A stretch of 64,000 nucleotides of DNA from Flavobacterium phycosphaerae (GTDB lineage: Bacteria > Bacteroidota > Bacteroidia > Flavobacteriales > Flavobacteriaceae): contig NZ_JAAATZ010000001.1 in assembly GCF_010119235.1 (NCBI RefSeq), forward strand, positions 2,262,501 to 2,326,500, given 5' to 3'. The notes below the pieces were generated by a model. That model did no database searches. It was given only the letters and a program-made list of their open reading frames with translations, and was not told the DNA's origin. A program made the position numbers and the translations under genes. Positions 35,973 through 44,624 of the stretch are shown here, one piece after another (position 1 is the stretch's first letter; each line of letters starts with the position of its first letter).

Positions 35973-37665
35973 GACCGGTTATTTTTTGTGCATAGAAACC
36001 ATCGGCTAAATTAAAGCTCCGCTGTTGCGGCATATAGTGAAAATTGGTTTCAAAATAGATGAGTTGCTCCGAGTTGACCGCCGGTAAATCACCATTACCG
36101 GTAATCCAAAATAAAGGCGGGTTTATGGGGGTATGGAACTTTAAATTACCTCTGCTATCACCTTTGTATTTCAAGGAATATTTAGTATTCGGCTCCGGTT
36201 GCAGTATGTTTTTTAAATGAAAGAAACTGTTGTCAGCCAGTAAATGGTTAGTGGTAACACTTTTAAAAGAAATAGGAATGAAAACCAATATAGTCACGAG
36301 AGTTAAGCTGATTCCGTGTAATGCTATAATATTTTTAGCGTTTTTAAGCAAAATGGTCAGCAGTAACAAACCAAAGAAAAGTGTGTAGTAAACATAAAAA
36401 CGGTATTGCGGAGAACTAATACATAGTAGTATGAGCAGTAAGATGAAATTTCCGTAAATGACCCATAATTGTTTTCTTGATGCAAATAGTTTACTGATGA
36501 AAGGGAACAGGAATAAAGGTAAAAGCGTTGTTAAACCGATGATTCCATCAATTCCGTTATGAAAAAAATACTGTTTAATCATGAACAATACCGAAACATC
36601 AGCATATGAATTAAAAGGAATATAGAAAGAATGCAACATGTTTTTACTGAAGAAAAAGTCCATGATTTCGGTCGGGACTTTATAATTCAAATCGGGAAAA
36701 GACATGAATTGCAAAGGGAATAAGGGATAACCGGTGAGTGTGATATTTTTTAAAACGAATACTAAAAAGGTTAAAGTGCCAAGCAACTTAATAGAAGTTA
36801 ACTCTTTATTTACGGTTTTATAATGTTTGAAAAATAACAACAATGGAAAGAGCAAAAGGACTGCGGCAGTAATCTTAATATAAACAGCAAACAAGGCTAA
36901 CACCGCTATCTTTTTCAGTTGAATGGCTTTAGATACATCATTGTTGTCAAGATAATAGGAAAACAATAAAAAGCTGAAAACATAAACCGGTAAATCAGGT
37001 GAAGGCGCGCTAATGAATTGAAAAAGGAAAGCATAAGTAAGTGGTATTAAACCAAAGAGCAAATCAATTTTTCGGTTATGAATGCTAAATTCCTGCCATT
37101 TTTGAAAGGTAAAGAAATTCAGTAGGAGCAAAAGAAATCCATTCAAATCATTGAAACGGTCGTACAGAAATGATAAGCTGTACACACTTTGAGTAATATG
37201 CCAGCCACTGGTCTGTCCTAAAAATAAATGTAGGTTGGCCAATCCTTTTACTAATCCATACTCATTCAACCATTTAATGGTTTGGATGTAATAGGTTTCA
37301 TTATCAACAATATAGGGAGCAGTAGCGCATTGTGCCAATATCAGTAGAGAACTAATGCTAAAAATAAGTTTAATCGGTTTGCTGAACGAATTCAATTGTA
37401 ACAACATCTTTTGCAAAAGTGCTCTTAATAGTGCTTTATTTCTATAACCCAAAAGCAAAGAAATAAACAGTAAAACTAAATGAAACCCAATAGCTATAGG
37501 AAACCAAAAAGCCCAGACACTTGCTAAAAGCGTTATACCCAATAACCCTGAAACAACAGTGAAAACAATATCAGTCGGCAGAATTTGCAATCTTTTGGAA
37601 AAATAGGTTCCCAAACTGAGGGCGGTCCCAAAAATATAAACCCAACTGAGCAGAATTAGCAGCAT
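35965..37665 (-). CDS. Large polytopic membrane protein (LIC_10190-like)
   Basis: 566 residues with about 12 TM helices and a C-terminal soluble tail (from ~residue 480, with NLKFHTPINPPLFWITGNGDLPAVN). The layout, with DNETYYIQTIKWLNEYGLVKGLANLH in a periplasmic loop near residue 120, resembles GT-C-type glycosyltransferases or polymerases; a catalytic acidic residue could be in DNETYY. I believe it matches the LIC_10190 family of unknown function, but that name is from memory. Its start lies 4 bases after the stop of the ABC ATPase gene, and its 3' end overlaps the TIGR02757 gene. Confidence 0.65.
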   Translation of the reverse strand: MLLILLSWVYIFGTALSLGTYFSKRLQILPTDIVFTVVSGLLGITLLASVWAFWFPIAIGFHLVLLFISLLLGYRNKALLRALLQKMLLQLNSFSKPIKLIFSISSLLILAQCATAPYIVDNETYYIQTIKWLNEYGLVKGLANLHLFLGQTSGWHITQSVYSLSFLYDRFNDLNGFLLLLLNFFTFQKWQEFSIHNRKIDLLFGLIPLTYAFLFQFISAPSPDLPVYVFSFLLFSYYLDNNDVSKAIQLKKIAVLALFAVYIKITAAVLLLFPLLLFFKHYKTVNKELTSIKLLGTLTFLVFVLKNITLTGYPLFPLQFMSFPDLNYKVPTEIMDFFFSKNMLHSFYIPFNSYADVSVLFMIKQYFFHNGIDGIIGLTTLLPLFLFPFISKLFASRKQLWVIYGNFILLLILLCISSPQYRFYVYYTLFFGLLLLTILLKNAKNIIALHGISLTLVTILVFIPISFKSVTTNHLLADNSFFHLKNILQPEPNTKYSLKYKGDSRGNLKFHTPINPPLFWITGNGDLPAVNSEQLIYFETNFHYMPQQRSFNLADGFYAQKITGHD

Positions 37666-37669
37666 AGCG

Positions 37670-38329
37670 TTATATAATTAAACCGTCTTTCATTACCAGT
37701 TTCCGGTCGGCCATATTAGCCAATTCTTCATTATGGGTCACAATAACAAAGGTTTGTCCAAATTCTTCTCGAAGTTTAAAAAACAATTGATGCAAATTTT
37801 CTGCAGAGGCCGTATCCAAATTTCCCGAAGGTTCATCGGCAAAAATAACAGCCGGTTTATTAATCAAGGCACGAGCCACAGCCACACGTTGCTGTTCACC
37901 ACCCGAAAGCTCGTTAGGTTTGTGATGACTTCTTTCGGCCAAACCTAAATAAGCTAACAGTTTTTTGGCTTCCGCTTCGGTTTCCTTTTTGTCTTTTCCG
38001 GCTATGAAGGCAGGAATACAAACATTTTCTAAAGCAGTGAATTCGGGTAATAACTGATGAAACTGAAATATAAAACCCAAGTGTAAGTTTCGGAACTTCG
38101 ACAGGGCTTTGTCATTCATTTTTAATACATTTTCGCCATTGATAACAAGCGACGTTTCATTCGATTTGCCTGCATTGTCAAGCGTTCCGAGTATTTGAAG
38201 CAAAGTGGTTTTTCCAGCCCCCGAAGCACCTACAATAGAGACAATTTCTCCTTTTTGAATATGCAAATCAACGCCTTTTAAAACGTGTAAACTATCGTAA
38301 TATTTATGAATGTTTTTGGCAATTATCAT
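37670..38329 (-). CDS. ABC transporter ATP-binding protein, LolD-type
   Basis: 219 residues from the ATG at 38329 ([17 protein letters not shown]); the frame upstream adds only nine codons. Walker [11 protein letters not shown]-loop [12 protein letters not shown], signature [15 protein letters not shown], Walker [14 protein letters not shown]-loop VTHNEEL. The sequence around [16 protein letters not shown] fits LolD, the ATPase driving release of lipoproteins from the inner membrane, but no LolC/E permease is adjacent. It begins a three-gene operon with the LIC_10190-like and TIGR02757 genes. Confidence 0.88.
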   Translation of the reverse strand: MIIAKNIHKYYDSLHVLKGVDLHIQKGEIVSIVGASGAGKTTLLQILGTLDNAGKSNETSLVINGENVLKMNDKALSKFRNLHLGFIFQFHQLLPEFTALENVCIPAFIAGKDKKETEAEAKKLLAYLGLAERSHHKPNELSGGEQQRVAVARALINKPAVIFADEPSGNLDTASAENLHQLFFKLREEFGQTFVIVTHNEELANMADRKLVMKDGLII

Positions 38330-38477
38330 CCGATGCAATTTTTCACAAAGTAACAAAGTATTTTCTTTTAATGGGGAGAATAGGATTTAATTATGGTTGA
38401 ATAGTTTATAAATTGGTGTTAATTAAAAATATTTGTTTAATTAAAACTTATATTTGTTGAACAAAATATTAATTCTT

Positions 38478-39149
38478 ATGAACACCACCATTGAAAAAGA
38501 ATTATTTGAACTGATAGGCGACAATCATCAAATGACTTCTGCAGAAACGCCACTAAGACCTGATGCTTTTATCAAATCAGATGAAGAAAAAATGTTCAAT
38601 ATCGAAAACCATTTCCATGCTATTATGGAAGAAATGGGAATGGACATGACAGATGATAGCCTAAAGGGAACGCCTCACAGAGTAGCCAAAATGTTTATTC
38701 AGGAAATTTTCTCCGGACTCAACCCGGCCAATAAACCTAAAATTTCGGTTTTTGAAAATTCCTATCACTACGATAAAATGCTGGTGGAAGCCAACATCAG
38801 TTTCAACTCAACTTGTGAACATCACTTTTTACCTATCATAGGAAAAACGCACATTGGCTATGTATCCAGCGGAAAAGTGATTGGGTTATCCAAACTAAAC
38901 CGAATTGTCGATTACTATTCAAGAAGACCACAGGTGCAAGAGCGATTGATTATGCAAATTTTCAACGAATTGAAAACGGTATTAGAAACCGATAGTGTTA
39001 TAGTGGTCATGGAAGCTAAACACCTTTGTGTGTCTAGTCGAGGTATTAAAGATGAAAGCAGTTATACTTCTACCATTCAGTATGGCGGGATTTTCAACGA
39101 GAAAGAACAGCGCAATGATTTCTTTAATTTAATACAACAAGAAAAATAG
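38478..39149 (+). CDS. folE: GTP cyclohydrolase I, copy 2
   Basis: 223 residues from ATG at 38478 (MNTTIEKELFEL). All expected ligands remain: STCEHHFLP (Cys, His), GLSKLNRIVDYYSRRPQVQERL, HLCVSSRGI (Cys). It is the same length as copy 1 at 11368-12039 and clearly paralogous, with the most variation in the first 50 residues and the last 25. It is monocistronic, so nothing nearby indicates whether it serves folate, another pterin or a condition-specific need. It lies divergent from the lolD-like operon. Confidence 0.93.
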   Translation: MNTTIEKELFELIGDNHQMTSAETPLRPDAFIKSDEEKMFNIENHFHAIMEEMGMDMTDDSLKGTPHRVAKMFIQEIFSGLNPANKPKISVFENSYHYDKMLVEANISFNSTCEHHFLPIIGKTHIGYVSSGKVIGLSKLNRIVDYYSRRPQVQERLIMQIFNELKTVLETDSVIVVMEAKHLCVSSRGIKDESSYTSTIQYGGIFNEKEQRNDFFNLIQQEK

Positions 39150-39184
39150 AGGTTTAGTTACGTTTATATAATTTTTGGTTAGAA

Positions 39185-39212
39185 GGTCCCGGATTTATTC
39201 GGGATTTTCTTT
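39185..39212 (+). terminator. Weak terminator after folE copy 2
   Basis: TCCCG (39187-39191) and CGGGA (39200-39204) followed by TTTTCTTTTT; it overlaps the convergent gene's stop. Confidence 0.5.
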
Positions 39213-39518
39213 TTCCGGAAACAAGAAACCTAAACCACAACTTTTCAGGAGTTTCTTCTCAAAAGCCCAAAAGAAAGTAAATTGCCCAAACAGAAAACCA
39301 TAGCTAACCAATAAAACCTGATAAACCGGAAAAATGAGTAGTATGTACAAAGGGTAATAAATCCAACCGGAAATACTTCCTTTTACAATACCGAATAAGG
39401 CCAAAATGGGTTTAGAAAGATAAGCCGCCGAAGAACCGGTAACAGCAAATACCACAATAATGACAACCATTTGCCAATTTGATTTGATATGCCAACGCTG
39501 TTTAAAATTTGCCATCAA
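39195..39518 (-). CDS. DUF6787-like small membrane protein
   Basis: 107 residues, two long hydrophobic helices (NWQMVVIIVVFAVTGSSAAYL and YYPLYILLIFPVYQVLLVSYGFLFGQF), ending in a soluble tail with FFWAFEKKLLKSCG. The start may be the second Met (39515). The arrangement RWxIxSNWQxxxIxxVFAxTGS matches a Bacteroidota family I remember as DUF6787; it is often misnamed as an Lgt-like protein. It is downstream of, and probably co-transcribed with, the DUF6146-like lipoprotein gene. Function unknown. Confidence 0.75.
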   Translation of the reverse strand: MMANFKQRWHIKSNWQMVVIIVVFAVTGSSAAYLSKPILALFGIVKGSISGWIYYPLYILLIFPVYQVLLVSYGFLFGQFTFFWAFEKKLLKSCGLGFLFPEKENPE

Positions 39519-39545
39519 GAGTAAAGTTCCACAAATCTAATCATT

Positions 39546-39977
39546 TTATGGTCTTGGCACAAATCCTGCCAGTTGTTGTTTATTGACCATTTGAAAATAA
39601 ATAAAGTAATTATATATCAGATAGTTTACTTCGTATCCATAATGAATGCTGGGGTTGTAATTTATCTCCATTTCGTATAAGTTGGAGTTAAACCGTTGGG
39701 GCTGTCTTGCTCGGCTGTTCCATTCGGTTACATAAATCTGATTTCTGTTTTCTAAATAGGTTTCGGAGTAATATCCTCGAGGTTTTGCCTGCCCCAGCAA
39801 CCAGCTGTTAAAGCCCGAATCAATAATTATCACCTCATATTCTAAAGCATCATTAGCAATCCGAACGGTATCCGAAACTTTAGTATCTGGCGTTTTGGCT
39901 TTGGAAGTTATGTTTTTATCAAAATGACAGGAAGCCAAGGCAAACACAAATAAGATAGAGAAAAGTAGCTTTTTCAT
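39546..39977 (-). CDS. DUF6146-like lipoprotein
   Basis: 143 residues. Lipoprotein signal LLFSILFVFALASC, with Cys at residue 17. The body has SGFNSWLLGQAKPRGYYSETYLENRN and VTEWNSRARQPQRFNSNLYEMEINYNPSIHYGYEVNYLIYNYF, a set I associate with DUF6146. It is an outer-membrane or periplasmic lipoprotein of unknown role, co-directional with the DUF6787-like gene 27 bases downstream. A terminator from the serA side lies 65 bases upstream. Confidence 0.75.
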   Translation of the reverse strand: MKKLLFSILFVFALASCHFDKNITSKAKTPDTKVSDTVRIANDALEYEVIIIDSGFNSWLLGQAKPRGYYSETYLENRNQIYVTEWNSRARQPQRFNSNLYEMEINYNPSIHYGYEVNYLIYNYFIYFQMVNKQQLAGFVPRP

Positions 39978-40041
39978 AACCCTTTATTTCCTGTAAAATT
40001 ACTAAAAACAACAAGTCTTTGGTACAACTTTAACAAATAAA

Positions 40042-40067
40042 AAAACCACGCCTTAACGTGGTTTTAC
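40042..40067 (-). terminator. Terminator of serC-serA
   Basis: AAAACCACG (40042-40050) pairs with CGTGGTTTT (40057-40065); it lies beyond the serA stop on the minus strand, with an A-run on the plus strand. Confidence 0.75.
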
Positions 40068-40089
40068 AGTACTTGATTATAAAAATCTA

Positions 40090-41052
40090 TTATACATTTT
40101 CAACTTTTAACAAGCTTATGATTTGCTCGGCTAATTCGGTGCCAATTCTATCTTGCGCTTCCAAAGTTGCCGCCCCAATATGTGGTGTCAATGAAATTCT
40201 TGGGTGCATCAAGATTTTAATTTCCGGTGTAGGCTCGTTTTCAAAAACATCCAAACCAGCAAACAATACTTTATCAGCATCCAACGCTTCAACCAAAGCG
40301 ACTTCATCAATCACACCACCACGGGCACAGTTTACAATTCCGACGTCTTGTTTCATCAAGTCAAATTCAGCTTTACCAATCACATAACCTTCCTGAGCCG
40401 GAACGTGTAGCGTAATAAAATCAGAATGTTTGATAACATCTTCCATTGGCTCGGTCTCAAATTCAACATTGATGAATTGCCCGTTGTAAAAATCTACTTT
40501 TACTTCAGCTTTATCAACAAATTTATCGGCTGCAATCACTTTCATGCCCAAGCCCAATGCCATTTTAGCTACAGCTTGTCCAATTCTTCCAAAACCAATT
40601 ACCCCTAAAGTTTTCCCACGCAATTCAATACCGTTAGCATACGCTTTTTTCAAACCGTCAAAGTTAGTATCACCTTCCAAAGGCATATTTCGGTTCGAAT
40701 CGTGTAAAAATCGAACTCCGGTAAACAAATGGGCAAATACCAATTCGGCCACACTTTCCGATGACGAAGCCGGCGTATTAATCACATGCAATCCCTTGTT
40801 GCGCGCATAATCCACATCAATGTTGTCCATCCCGACACCGCCACGACCAATGATTTTTAGTCCCGGACAGGCATCAATAATATCTTTACGCACTTTGGTG
40901 GCGCTTCTTACCAGAATTACGGAAACGTTGTTGGCATTGATATAATTGGCAACTTGCTCTTGAGCTACTTTGGTAGTAATCACTTCAAATCCACCTTTTT
41001 CCAGGGCTACGATACCACTTTTTGAAATTCCGTCGTTGGCTAATACTTTCAT
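40090..41052 (-). CDS. serA: D-3-phosphoglycerate dehydrogenase
   Basis: NAD-dependent oxidation of 3-phosphoglycerate, the first step of serine synthesis. 320 residues, the short form without the C-terminal ACT regulatory domain. NAD-binding GVIGFGRIGQAVAKM (~residues 148-162), catalytic NCARGGVIDE (Arg), ENEPTP (Glu) and TPHIGAAT (His). It is downstream of serC with a dispersed repeat copy in the 135-base gap. Confidence 0.95.
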   Translation of the reverse strand: MKVLANDGISKSGIVALEKGGFEVITTKVAQEQVANYINANNVSVILVRSATKVRKDIIDACPGLKIIGRGGVGMDNIDVDYARNKGLHVINTPASSSESVAELVFAHLFTGVRFLHDSNRNMPLEGDTNFDGLKKAYANGIELRGKTLGVIGFGRIGQAVAKMALGLGMKVIAADKFVDKAEVKVDFYNGQFINVEFETEPMEDVIKHSDFITLHVPAQEGYVIGKAEFDLMKQDVGIVNCARGGVIDEVALVEALDADKVLFAGLDVFENEPTPEIKILMHPRISLTPHIGAATLEAQDRIGTELAEQIISLLKVENV

Positions 41053-41111
41053 TTTATGCTTTATTTATGTCAACACCTCTCGATGCTGATCGTTTTAAAT
41101 TTTATTTTTTT

Positions 41112-41185
41112 AGGAGCTGTTTCCGGCTTTCCGTTACAATCTTTTTGTCCGAAAACAAAAAGGATTTCCACTGCAATCCGGGCTA
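41112..41185 (-). repeat. Dispersed repeat family, copy 2
   Basis: Read on the minus strand, just after the serC stop: CTAGCCCGGATTGCAGTGG, an ATCCTTTTTGT/ACAAAAAGAT hairpin, then AACGGAAAGCCGGAAA and CAGCTCCTA. Very close to copy 1 at 11297-11367. Confidence 0.75.
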
Positions 41186-41187
41186 GT

Positions 41188-42282
41188 TTATTCGGCTAAC
41201 TGAGACTGAGTGCTGTATAAGGTCTCAAATTCCTTCATCACATCTACCAAGGCCTGAACGCTTTCCAAGGGCAACGCATTGTACATCGAAGCACGGTAGC
41301 CTCCTACAGAACGGTGACCGGTGATCCCCGAAATCCCCGCTTCTTTCCACATCTTGTCAAAGGATTCCTGTAGCTCCGGGTTTTCCAACAAAAAGGTTGC
41401 ATTCATGCTACTTCTGTCGGCCACTGCAGCAGTTCCTTTAAACATACTGTTGTTGTCAATTTCGTTATAAAGCAAGGCCGCTTTGGCTTCGTTTACTTTT
41501 TCAATTGCCGCAATACCGCCTTGTTTTTTTAACCATTGTAACGTTAGCAAACAGGTATACACCGCAAAAACCGCCGGCGTGTTGTACATGCTCTCCGCTT
41601 TGATGTGTTTTTCATAATCCAAGATGCTCGGAATGGCTCTGCCTGATTTTCCCAGTATTTCTTCTTTAACCACCACCAAGGTAGTTCCTGCAGCACCCAT
41701 ATTTTTCTGAGCTCCGGCATAAATTAAATCAAATTGAGAGAAATCCATACTTCTCGAAAAGATATCCGAACTCATATCGCAAACCACAGGAACGGTCGTT
41801 TTTGGGAATGTTTTCATTTGCGTCCCGAAAATAGTATTGTTGCTGGTGCAGTGAAAATAACTGGCGTCAGCAGGTATAGTATACTCAGTCGGTATGTGAT
41901 TGTAATTTTGTTCTTTAGAAGAGGCCACCACCACAGTTTCACCAAACAATTTAGCTTCTTTGATAGCGTTGTTGGCCCAAGTTCCTGTGTCTAAATATGC
42001 CGCTTTACCGTCAACTTTCATTAGGTTGTAAGGAACCATTAAAAATTCTAAACTGGCACCGCCTTGCAAAAATAACGCCTGATAACCTTTGCCTTCCAAT
42101 CCTAAAAGTTCTAAAACCAAGGCACGGGCTTCCTCCATTACAGCAACAAAGTCTTTGCTTCGGTGCGAAATTTCTAAAAGCGATAAATCGGAATTATTGA
42201 AATTCAAAACGGCTTGTGCCGATTTCTCGAATACTTCTTGCGGTAGGATACAAGGACCGGCGCTATAATTGTGTTTTTTCAT
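41188..42282 (-). CDS. serC: Phosphoserine aminotransferase
   Basis: PLP enzyme making phosphoserine from 3-phosphohydroxypyruvate and glutamate; also used in pyridoxine synthesis. 364 residues from the ATG at 42282 (MKKHNYSAGPCILP), the family's canonical N-terminus; the frame upstream is not conserved. PLP lysine in YAGAQKNMGAAG; FLQGGASLEFLMVPYNL and HRSVGGYRASMYNALPLE are typical. An operator-like motif lies 82 bases upstream at 42364. Confidence 0.96.
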   Translation of the reverse strand: MKKHNYSAGPCILPQEVFEKSAQAVLNFNNSDLSLLEISHRSKDFVAVMEEARALVLELLGLEGKGYQALFLQGGASLEFLMVPYNLMKVDGKAAYLDTGTWANNAIKEAKLFGETVVVASSKEQNYNHIPTEYTIPADASYFHCTSNNTIFGTQMKTFPKTTVPVVCDMSSDIFSRSMDFSQFDLIYAGAQKNMGAAGTTLVVVKEEILGKSGRAIPSILDYEKHIKAESMYNTPAVFAVYTCLLTLQWLKKQGGIAAIEKVNEAKAALLYNEIDNNSMFKGTAAVADRSSMNATFLLENPELQESFDKMWKEAGISGITGHRSVGGYRASMYNALPLESVQALVDVMKEFETLYSTQSQLAE

Positions 42283-42363
42283 GGTGTGTGATTGAAAATA
42301 GTGAGGCAAATTTCGGAAACTGCTGTTGAATAAGTGATTGGAATTCAGTTCTAATTAAACGAT

Positions 42364-42379
42364 GTTATTAACGAAAACG
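42364..42379 (+). promoter_or_regulatory. Operator-like motif upstream of serC
   Basis: GTTATTAACGAAAACG followed by TTA; the 16-mer is identical to the reverse complement of 25184-25199, and TAACGAAAACGTT equals the reverse complement of 23868-23880. Confidence 0.45.
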
Positions 42380-42412
42380 TTATAGTTTATAAAATTCCGT
42401 TTCTTTTTTTAA

Positions 42413-43471
42413 TCAAATTTGACTCAAAAACTGCAGAGTATCTACATTATCCGCGTAATCCCAAAGTTGTGGTTTTTGGGTTTGTCCGAAAGGAATTGAA
42501 TTTTCGATTACGTCTTTGGAAACAATGCATTGAATTTGTTCGCTTTCATTTTCTAAACGATTTTTCAAAGCATCAATCTCTTCATAATATTCATAAAAGA
42601 CCGAAGAAATAGGAGAGGCGTAGCTGCTGTCTTCTTTCAAAGTCAGGAATTCATTATCCAGTAGTTTAAAATTACTCATCAGGAAAACCGCTTTGTTATA
42701 ATCGTAATTGTTAGAATATTTTTCGTAAAAAATAACGTCTTTGTATTCGTAAATGGCTTGAAAGAAAGGTTGAAAATCATAGTCCTTTGGCACAAATAGT
42801 TTGGAAACATTGCGACAACCCAATCCGAAATAACGGAAGATGTCCTCGCCAAGACGAACCAATTCTTCCTGCGTTTCTTTCCCGGTTAAAACGGCTACCG
42901 AGTTCCGGTTTTTGCGAATTATGCTGGGTTTGTCTTTAAAATAAAACTCAAAATAACGCGCCGTATTATTACTGCCGGTAGCAATGACTGCATCAAAGTT
43001 TTCCAACTTCCCATCCGTAAAGGTTATCGCTTTTTCCATTTCTGGATTCACAGAAATTAAATACTTAGCTAAGAATTTAATCAAATGCTGATCGTTAGAT
43101 GAGGTCTTAACCAAGACATTATGTCCTGAAATCAACACAGAAAGAAAATCGTGAAAGCCCACCAAGGGGATGTTGCCCGCGAGAATCAACCCCACCGTTT
43201 TAGGTTTTACGTTCGCTAAATCATAACGGGAGAGCCATTGGTTTAATTGGTCTTCCTGCAACCCTTCAGCCCACGATTGAACTGCAAAATAGACCTGCTC
43301 TGGCGTAAACCAACCATTGTGCGATTGCGACAAATGAATCAAATCCACAAAGGCATCAAAATACAAATCATTGTGCAGTACTGCTTCGTCTCGGGTGTTT
43401 TGATCCAACGAAAATTGGCGCAAAAACTTCCCTAATTCGGCAAAACATTTTTTTTTATCGATTTGTGTCAT
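42413..43471 (-). CDS. Acyl-CoA reductase (LuxC-like)
   Basis: 352 residues of the aldehyde-dehydrogenase superfamily. GLILAGNIPLVGFHDFLSVLISGHNVLVKTSSND is the nucleotide-binding segment; AVIATGSNNTARYFEFYF and RKNRNSVAVLTGKE follow; the likely catalytic Cys is in FGLGCRNVSKLFVP. The family reduces acyl-CoA to aldehyde; substrate is unknown here. It is divergent from the ferredoxin gene, a pairing that fits an electron-linked metabolic role but does not prove it. Confidence 0.87.
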   Translation of the reverse strand: MTQIDKKKCFAELGKFLRQFSLDQNTRDEAVLHNDLYFDAFVDLIHLSQSHNGWFTPEQVYFAVQSWAEGLQEDQLNQWLSRYDLANVKPKTVGLILAGNIPLVGFHDFLSVLISGHNVLVKTSSNDQHLIKFLAKYLISVNPEMEKAITFTDGKLENFDAVIATGSNNTARYFEFYFKDKPSIIRKNRNSVAVLTGKETQEELVRLGEDIFRYFGLGCRNVSKLFVPKDYDFQPFFQAIYEYKDVIFYEKYSNNYDYNKAVFLMSNFKLLDNEFLTLKEDSSYASPISSVFYEYYEEIDALKNRLENESEQIQCIVSKDVIENSIPFGQTQKPQLWDYADNVDTLQFLSQI

Positions 43472-43501
43472 GAGTAGCTTGTTTATGAATGGTTTTGATT
43501 G

Positions 43502-43509
43502 TAATTTTG
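43502..43509 (+). promoter_or_regulatory. -7 promoter element of the ferredoxin gene
   Basis: TAATTTTG, 25-32 bases upstream of the ATG at 43534. Confidence 0.6.
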
Positions 43510-43530
43510 CGCAAAATTAATTAAAAATAA

Positions 43531-43883
<353 letters not shown>

Positions 43884-43884
<1 letters not shown>

Positions 43885-43921
43885 AAAAAGCCCACGTAAT
43901 TAAATTGCTTGGGCTTTTTTA
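43884..43921 (+). terminator. Terminator after ferredoxin gene (convergent)
   Basis: AAAAAAGCCCA pairs with TTGGGCTTTTTT around a central ATTAAAT-rich loop. Confidence 0.8.
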
Positions 43922-43942
43922 ACAAAACAAAACATGAATATA

Positions 43943-44479
43943 TTAAGGCTTCACAACAGTATATTTCTCAAGAATTACCGAGTCTGTTTTTTCATCATAG
44001 GTCTCTAAAATCAGATTACCGCTTGCGTCAAAATACCCAACAGAGAATTTATCCTTGTTCTTAAAAATATAATTGTTATTGGAAGTTTTTCTTAAAAGTG
44101 ACAAGTTTTTACTATTGGGACTTGTCATTACATAGCCCATTTTATCCGATTTAATCTGATAGTTAGCGCCCCCGAGGCTGTAATAAGCCGAATGATTTAC
44201 TACTTCTGATTTGGTCTCACCATCGACCATCACTTTGGTTTTAGTGGTAACGGCTACCGGACTTTCCTTCATAGGAATGTTTAAAGTATTCGGTTGGGCT
44301 TCTTCTAGTTCAATGTTCTGAACCTCTTTGATTTCTTCCGATTTTACAATCTTTTTTTCTCCTTTCGAATCTTTAATAGTGGTAGTAACTGTTTTAACCT
44401 CTGCTTTCGTATTCGTATTTTGCCCCTGACTGCCTATAGCGAACAGTAAGGCGGATAAGCTTAACATTAGATTTTTCAT
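43943..44479 (-). CDS. Exported protein of unknown function
   Basis: 178 residues from ATG at 44479. The frame extends to 44698, but the promoter element at 44509 and the signal peptide (KNLMLSLSALLFAIGSQGQ) fix this start. The first half after the signal is Lys/Glu/Thr-rich (KAEVKTVTTTIKDSKGEKK); the second half, LGGANYQIKSDKMGYVMTSPNSKNLSLLRKTSNNNYIFKNKDKFSVGYFD, looks like a small beta domain. It resembles flavobacterial hypothetical exported proteins. Monocistronic. Confidence 0.72.
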   Translation of the reverse strand: MKNLMLSLSALLFAIGSQGQNTNTKAEVKTVTTTIKDSKGEKKIVKSEEIKEVQNIELEEAQPNTLNIPMKESPVAVTTKTKVMVDGETKSEVVNHSAYYSLGGANYQIKSDKMGYVMTSPNSKNLSLLRKTSNNNYIFKNKDKFSVGYFDASGNLILETYDEKTDSVILEKYTVVKP

Positions 44480-44508
44480 AACGATTAATTTTAAAGATGA
44501 ATACATGA

Positions 44509-44516
44509 CAAAGCTA
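44509..44516 (-). promoter_or_regulatory. -7 promoter element deciding the start of the exported protein gene
   Basis: TAGCTTTG on the minus strand, 30-37 bases before the ATG at 44479. Confidence 0.5.
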
Positions 44517-44577
44517 ACTTCAAACCCAGCCGAACATGTTACATTATTTTCTCGAATTGTTATATTATATTCATAAA

Positions 44578-44603
44578 AAATCCTGAGGGTTGCCTCAGGA
44601 TTT
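44578..44603 (-). terminator. Terminator of the TonB-dependent receptor gene
   Basis: AAATCCTGAGG, loop GTTG, CCTCAGGATTT, 22 bases beyond the receptor's stop. Confidence 0.88.
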
Positions 44604-44624
44604 CTTGTTTTGGTTTTATTTGGT

